10,212 nucleotides of DNA. Origin: Ilumatobacteraceae bacterium. Lineage in GTDB: Bacteria > Actinomycetota > Acidimicrobiia > Acidimicrobiales > Ilumatobacteraceae. The notes under the pieces were generated by a model. The model did no database searches. It was not told the DNA's origin and saw only the letters and a program-made list of their open reading frames with translations. The position numbers and the translations under genes were made by a program. Location: contig JAHRVJ010000043.1 of NCBI GenBank assembly GCA_019090765.1, positions 1 to 10,212 of the forward strand. Direction: 5' to 3'. This document shows positions 7,738 to 10,212 of the stretch, piece by piece. Positions within the stretch are counted from its first letter, which is position 1. The number at the start of each line of letters is the position of its first letter.

Positions 7738-9359
7738 TTGAGAACGCACGCACCAAGGTCCTCTGGGCCGCGTTGGCGCTCACCATTGCACTAGTCGCAT
7801 TGGGATTTGTTCACCCGATCTACTGGATCTTTGCCATCGCCGCCGGGCTGCTCAGCCTGGTCGGCATCTACGACTTCTTTCAACCGCGACACAGCATCCT
7901 GCGCAACTATCCAATCATCGGTCACATGCGCTTCATGCTCGAAGATGCCGGACCGGAGCTCCACCAGTATCTCGTTGAAAACGACACCGACGGTCGCCCT
8001 TTCAACCGCGACACCCGATCGCTCATGTACCAGCGAGCCAAGTCGGTTCCGGACGAAAAACCATTCGGAACCGAGCTGGATGTCTACGCCGACGGCTACA
8101 CGTTCATGCTCCACTCAGTCGCCCCGCATCCGGTCCCCGACGATCCGGAAAGCGCTCTTCGGGTCACGATCGGCGGTCCGCAGTGCGAACACCCCTATTC
8201 TTCCTCACTGCTGAATATCTCTGCGATGAGCTTCGGCGCGCTCGGCAAGGCTGCGGTTCGAGCCATGAACTCAGGGGCCAAAATGGGCAACTTCGCTCAC
8301 GACACCGGCGAAGGTGGGCTATCCAAGTATCACCTCGAACATGGTGGAGACATCATTTGGCAAGTCGGAACCGGCTACTTCGGGTGCCGCGCCGAGGATG
8401 GCAATTTTGATCCGGAACTGTTCGAGCAGAACGCGGCCCGCCCAGAAGTAAAGATGATCGAAATCAAGGTCAGCCAAGGGGCCAAGCCCGGCCACGGTGG
8501 AATTCTCCCGGGCGCCAAGGTCACCGAAGAAATAGCAGAGGCCCGGCTGGTTCCCGCTGGCCAAGACGTGTTTTCCCCGACCTACCACAAAGCATTCTCG
8601 ACGCCAATGGAGATGACGGCATTTATCGCTCAGCTGCGCGAGTTGTCTGGCGGGAAACCCGTGGGCTTCAAGATTTGCATCGGAAACCCGATCGAGTTCA
8701 TGGCCATCGTCAAAGCAATGATCGAATCCGGCACCCTTCCCGACTTCATCGTGGTCGACGGAGGGGAAGGCGGAACCGGAGCCGCACCACTTGAGTTCTC
8801 CAACTCTCTCGGTACACCATTAATCGAGGGGTTGTCGCTGGTCCACAACACCCTCGTCGGTGCTGGGATTCGCGACAAGATCAAGATCGGCGCGAGCGGC
8901 AAGCTGGTATCGGCTTCAGCGATGGGTGAGGCATTGTCCCTTGGTGCCGACTGGTGCAATTCGGCACGGGGATTCATGTTCGCCGTAGGTTGTATCCAGT
9001 CGCAACGCTGCCACACCAACAAATGTCCAGTGGGAGTAACCACCCAGGATGCCCGCTTGCAGCGTGCCCTCGTGGTCAGTGACAAGGCAGTGCGAGTGCA
9101 CAACTTCCACAAGAACACAGTGCACGCGCTCGCCGAGCTAGTTGCCGCGATGGGCCTTGATCATCCGCGTGAACTAACGCCTTACCACGTCGCCAAACGG
9201 GTCTCACACCGCGAAGTACTCACCTTCGGCGCTCTTCACCCGGGCTTCACGCCCAACTCTCTGATCGAAGGATCAGCCCCCGACAGGTTCCAGTTGATGT
9301 GGGACCTCGCGCGGATCGAAGACTTCAAGCCAGAGCAGATGATTACTTCGTTCGGCTAA
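7734..9359 (+). CDS. Membrane-anchored FMN-binding glutamate synthase family protein (YerD-like)
   Basis: A 541-residue protein with two N-terminal hydrophobic helices (about 8-25 and 28-46) followed by the FMN-binding synthase domain of glutamate synthase. Landmarks are NISAMSFGALGKAA (161-174), TGEGGLSKYH (191-200), QGAKPGHGGILPG (248-260) and VDGGEGGTGAAP (341-352). CX5CX4C at C420, C426 and C431 (CIQSQRCHTNKC) is the 3Fe-4S cluster motif. There is no N-terminal glutaminase domain and no C-terminal GXGXG domain, so it is the stand-alone type seen in B. subtilis YerD, not full GltB. The family is often labelled glutamate synthase, but without a glutaminase domain it would need free ammonia or act on another substrate. 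ATG at 7734 overlaps the stop of the NDH-2-like gene (ATGA), and AGAGGT lies six bases upstream. The coupling suggests the two flavoproteins act together at the membrane (inference). No GltD-type partner is in the window. Confidence 0.92.
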   Translation: MIENARTKVLWAALALTIALVALGFVHPIYWIFAIAAGLLSLVGIYDFFQPRHSILRNYPIIGHMRFMLEDAGPELHQYLVENDTDGRPFNRDTRSLMYQRAKSVPDEKPFGTELDVYADGYTFMLHSVAPHPVPDDPESALRVTIGGPQCEHPYSSSLLNISAMSFGALGKAAVRAMNSGAKMGNFAHDTGEGGLSKYHLEHGGDIIWQVGTGYFGCRAEDGNFDPELFEQNAARPEVKMIEIKVSQGAKPGHGGILPGAKVTEEIAEARLVPAGQDVFSPTYHKAFSTPMEMTAFIAQLRELSGGKPVGFKICIGNPIEFMAIVKAMIESGTLPDFIVVDGGEGGTGAAPLEFSNSLGTPLIEGLSLVHNTLVGAGIRDKIKIGASGKLVSASAMGEALSLGADWCNSARGFMFAVGCIQSQRCHTNKCPVGVTTQDARLQRALVVSDKAVRVHNFHKNTVHALAELVAAMGLDHPRELTPYHVAKRVSHREVLTFGALHPGFTPNSLIEGSAPDRFQLMWDLARIEDFKPEQMITSFG

Positions 9360-9373
9360 ACACCTAACGAGGA

Positions 9374-9394
9374 TCACTGGCCGGCATTCACTGG
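9374..9394. repeat. Short direct repeat TCACTGG x2
   Basis: TCACTGG occurs at 9374-9380 and again at 9388-9394, a 14-base period, in the 47-base gap between two convergent genes. It is the only repeat I see there. It may be chance. Confidence 0.25.
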
Positions 9395-9442
9395 GCAAGC
9401 GCGAGGTCAACTCTTATGAAAGAGATGTCGCTCGGGCTTTGC
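9395..9442. terminator. Possible nested hairpin between convergent genes
   Basis: Bases 9395-9405 can pair with 9431-9442 (ten pairs, one bulged T at 9438, one G-G mismatch). Inside the loop CTCTT (9411-9415) can pair with AAGAG (9420-9424) around a four-base loop. The structure spans the end of the convergent ferritin-like gene and would be read by transcripts from both sides. There is no T-run on the plus side, so it is not a classic intrinsic terminator, although actinobacterial terminators often lack one. It also covers codons of the ferritin-like gene, which weakens the case. Confidence 0.25.
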
Positions 9443-9916
9443 GTGATGCACTACGAACTTCAGGATCTCCATGTGCTTCTCTGTGTCGCGGATCATGATG
9501 TCAACCAACAGGCCCCAGAGAGTCGTGTCTTCGAGATCTCGGATTTCCTTACGTAGGTCCTTGAGCTCGGCGGCGTCGTCTTTCTCATGCTGCAGCAGCC
9601 GTTCCGTTACAGCGAGTAGTTCTTCGCTGTCAGCCTTTCGAAAGTCAAGTCGTGGTACGACCGGATCCTCCGAACTCAGTTCGGCATCAGTCTTCAGCGA
9701 AAGGGCCAAATCGTGGAAATAGCGGTGATGTCGACGTTCGTCTTCGACTAGCAAATTGACCAGATATGCCATCGCTTTTGATTCGGTATTCTCAGCGGTG
9801 GATACATACTCCGCCAGGATCTCTCCCTCCAACGCCGCGTGGTGAGTGAGATGCTCAAAGAGCTTGTTTTCCCAAACGCTGGCACCGACGAGAGGAGCAA
9901 TAGGTTCATCTTCCAT
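9407..9916 (-). CDS. Ferritin-like four-helix diiron protein, function unknown
   Basis: A 169-residue, highly helical, charged soluble protein with no signal peptide or membrane helix. It has the layout of the ferritin/rubrerythrin-like superfamily. Helix 1 has HHAALEGEILAEY (25-37) with E30 or E32. Helix 2 has VEDERRHHRYF (57-67) with an ExxH pair, E60 and H63. Helix 3 has LLQHEKDDAAEL (107-118) with E111. Helix 4 has IRDTEKHMEIL (142-152) with H148. In the fourth helix the residue three before the histidine is Thr145 rather than the usual Glu; E146 is adjacent, so the second ExxH is altered. Iron handling or oxidative-stress defence is a family-level guess only. It faces the glutamate-synthase-like gene tail to tail (47-base gap) and is divergent from the SRPBCC gene. 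ATG at 9916 is the furthest in-frame ATG; no clear ribosome binding site precedes it, so the start is moderately sure. Confidence 0.8.
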   Translation of the reverse strand: MEDEPIAPLVGASVWENKLFEHLTHHAALEGEILAEYVSTAENTESKAMAYLVNLLVEDERRHHRYFHDLALSLKTDAELSSEDPVVPRLDFRKADSEELLAVTERLLQHEKDDAAELKDLRKEIRDLEDTTLWGLLVDIMIRDTEKHMEILKFVVHHAKPERHLFHKS

Positions 9917-9995
9917 CGTTCAAGCGTCGCATGACGACAGCGAGCGGAACAGGGTCGATAGTCCCCGATGTAGCTGAACGTGCGAAGCTGCCCAA
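9917..9995. promoter_or_regulatory. Divergent intergenic region between ferritin-like and SRPBCC genes
   Basis: These 79 bases must carry the promoters for two divergent genes. On the minus strand, TTGGGC (9995-9990) and TACATC (9972-9967) are separated by 17 bases and could be a weak promoter for the ferritin-like gene. I see no comparable pair for the plus-strand gene and no strong operator-like palindrome. Confidence 0.25.
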
Positions 9996-10212
9996 ATGGC
10001 TTCTGATACCAACACCATCACCGGTTCGGCAACAACAACGATCAACAAACCAATTGGCGAGGTATTCGCGGCGGTGGCCGACATCACAAAAATGGGTGTT
10101 CGCAGCCCTGAGTGCATCGCGGCACGGTGGGTCGACGGAGCAGACGGTCCTGCAACTGGCGCCAAATTCGAAGGCGACAACCTCGCCAAGATCGGTCCCA
10201 TCACGATGAAAC
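9996..10212 (+). CDS. SRPBCC-family (polyketide cyclase/dehydrase-like) protein, N-terminal part
   Basis: The first 72 residues are in the window and the frame is open to the end. The text ITGSATTTINKPIGEVFAAV (8-27), then ADITKMG, RSPEC (36-40), RWVDGADGPATGAKFEG (44-60) and the run of a beta-rich fold are characteristic of small actinobacterial SRPBCC (START/Bet v1-like) proteins, which have a hydrophobic ligand pocket. The ligand and role are unknown. ATG at 9996 is the first possible start, since a TGA at 9975-9977 closes the frame just upstream. GAAG about nine bases before it is a weak ribosome binding site. It is divergent from the ferritin-like gene. The 3' end lies outside the window. 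Confidence 0.85.
   Translation, partial: MASDTNTITGSATTTINKPIGEVFAAVADITKMGVRSPECIAARWVDGADGPATGAKFEGDNLAKIGPITMK

Noticed and set aside
9920..10209. Two competing open frames (92 residues plus, 94 residues minus) at the window end
   Set aside because: A third frame, starting at 9996 on the plus strand and running off the window, encodes a recognisable SRPBCC protein; the other two lack any family pattern.

Overview
The window looks like a chromosomal stretch of an actinobacterium, quite possibly from the Mycobacteriales or a close relative. The signs are moderate-to-high GC, GTG and TTG starts behind good Shine-Dalgarno sequences, an MMPL/RND exporter, a small lipoprotein with a spaced C...YCP cysteine pattern, and an actinobacterial-style SRPBCC protein. 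The species cannot be named from the sequence alone. I see no tRNA, rRNA, CRISPR array, insertion sequence or phage gene, and coding density is very high.

Layout. Positions 1-3308, minus strand, hold a likely three-gene operon read right to left: a small lipoprotein, a 12-helix APC-superfamily amino-acid permease resembling the glutamate/GABA antiporter GadC, and the N-terminal two thirds or so of an MMPL transporter that leaves the window at base 1. Positions 3309-3444 are a divergent intergenic region. Positions 3445-9359, plus strand, hold a tight four-gene run: an NAD-type malic enzyme closely resembling E. coli MaeA (TTG start), a divergent two-domain protein of the 4-hydroxyphenylpyruvate dioxygenase (HPPD)/VOC type, a type II NADH dehydrogenase-like flavoprotein, and a membrane-anchored stand-alone FMN glutamate-synthase-type oxidoreductase (YerD-like). 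The last three genes overlap at their junctions (14 nt, then an ATGA overlap), so they are probably co-translated. A convergent ferritin-like diiron protein follows on the minus strand (9407-9916). Divergent from it is the start of an SRPBCC-family protein (9996 to the window end).

How the genes may work together (inference). Malic enzyme makes pyruvate and NADH. The NDH-2-like protein could pass NADH electrons to membrane quinone, or exchange electrons with the FMN/Fe-S glutamate-synthase-like partner it is translationally coupled to, which has no GltD subunit or glutaminase domain in this window. The HPPD-like protein keeps a plausible His-His-Glu iron triad but its N-terminal half is unlike textbook HPPD, so its substrate is unknown. 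The divergent GadC-like permease suggests the locus handles amino acids or carboxylic acids, perhaps under acid or redox stress. The four-gene plus-strand run is the best candidate here for an undescribed functional unit.
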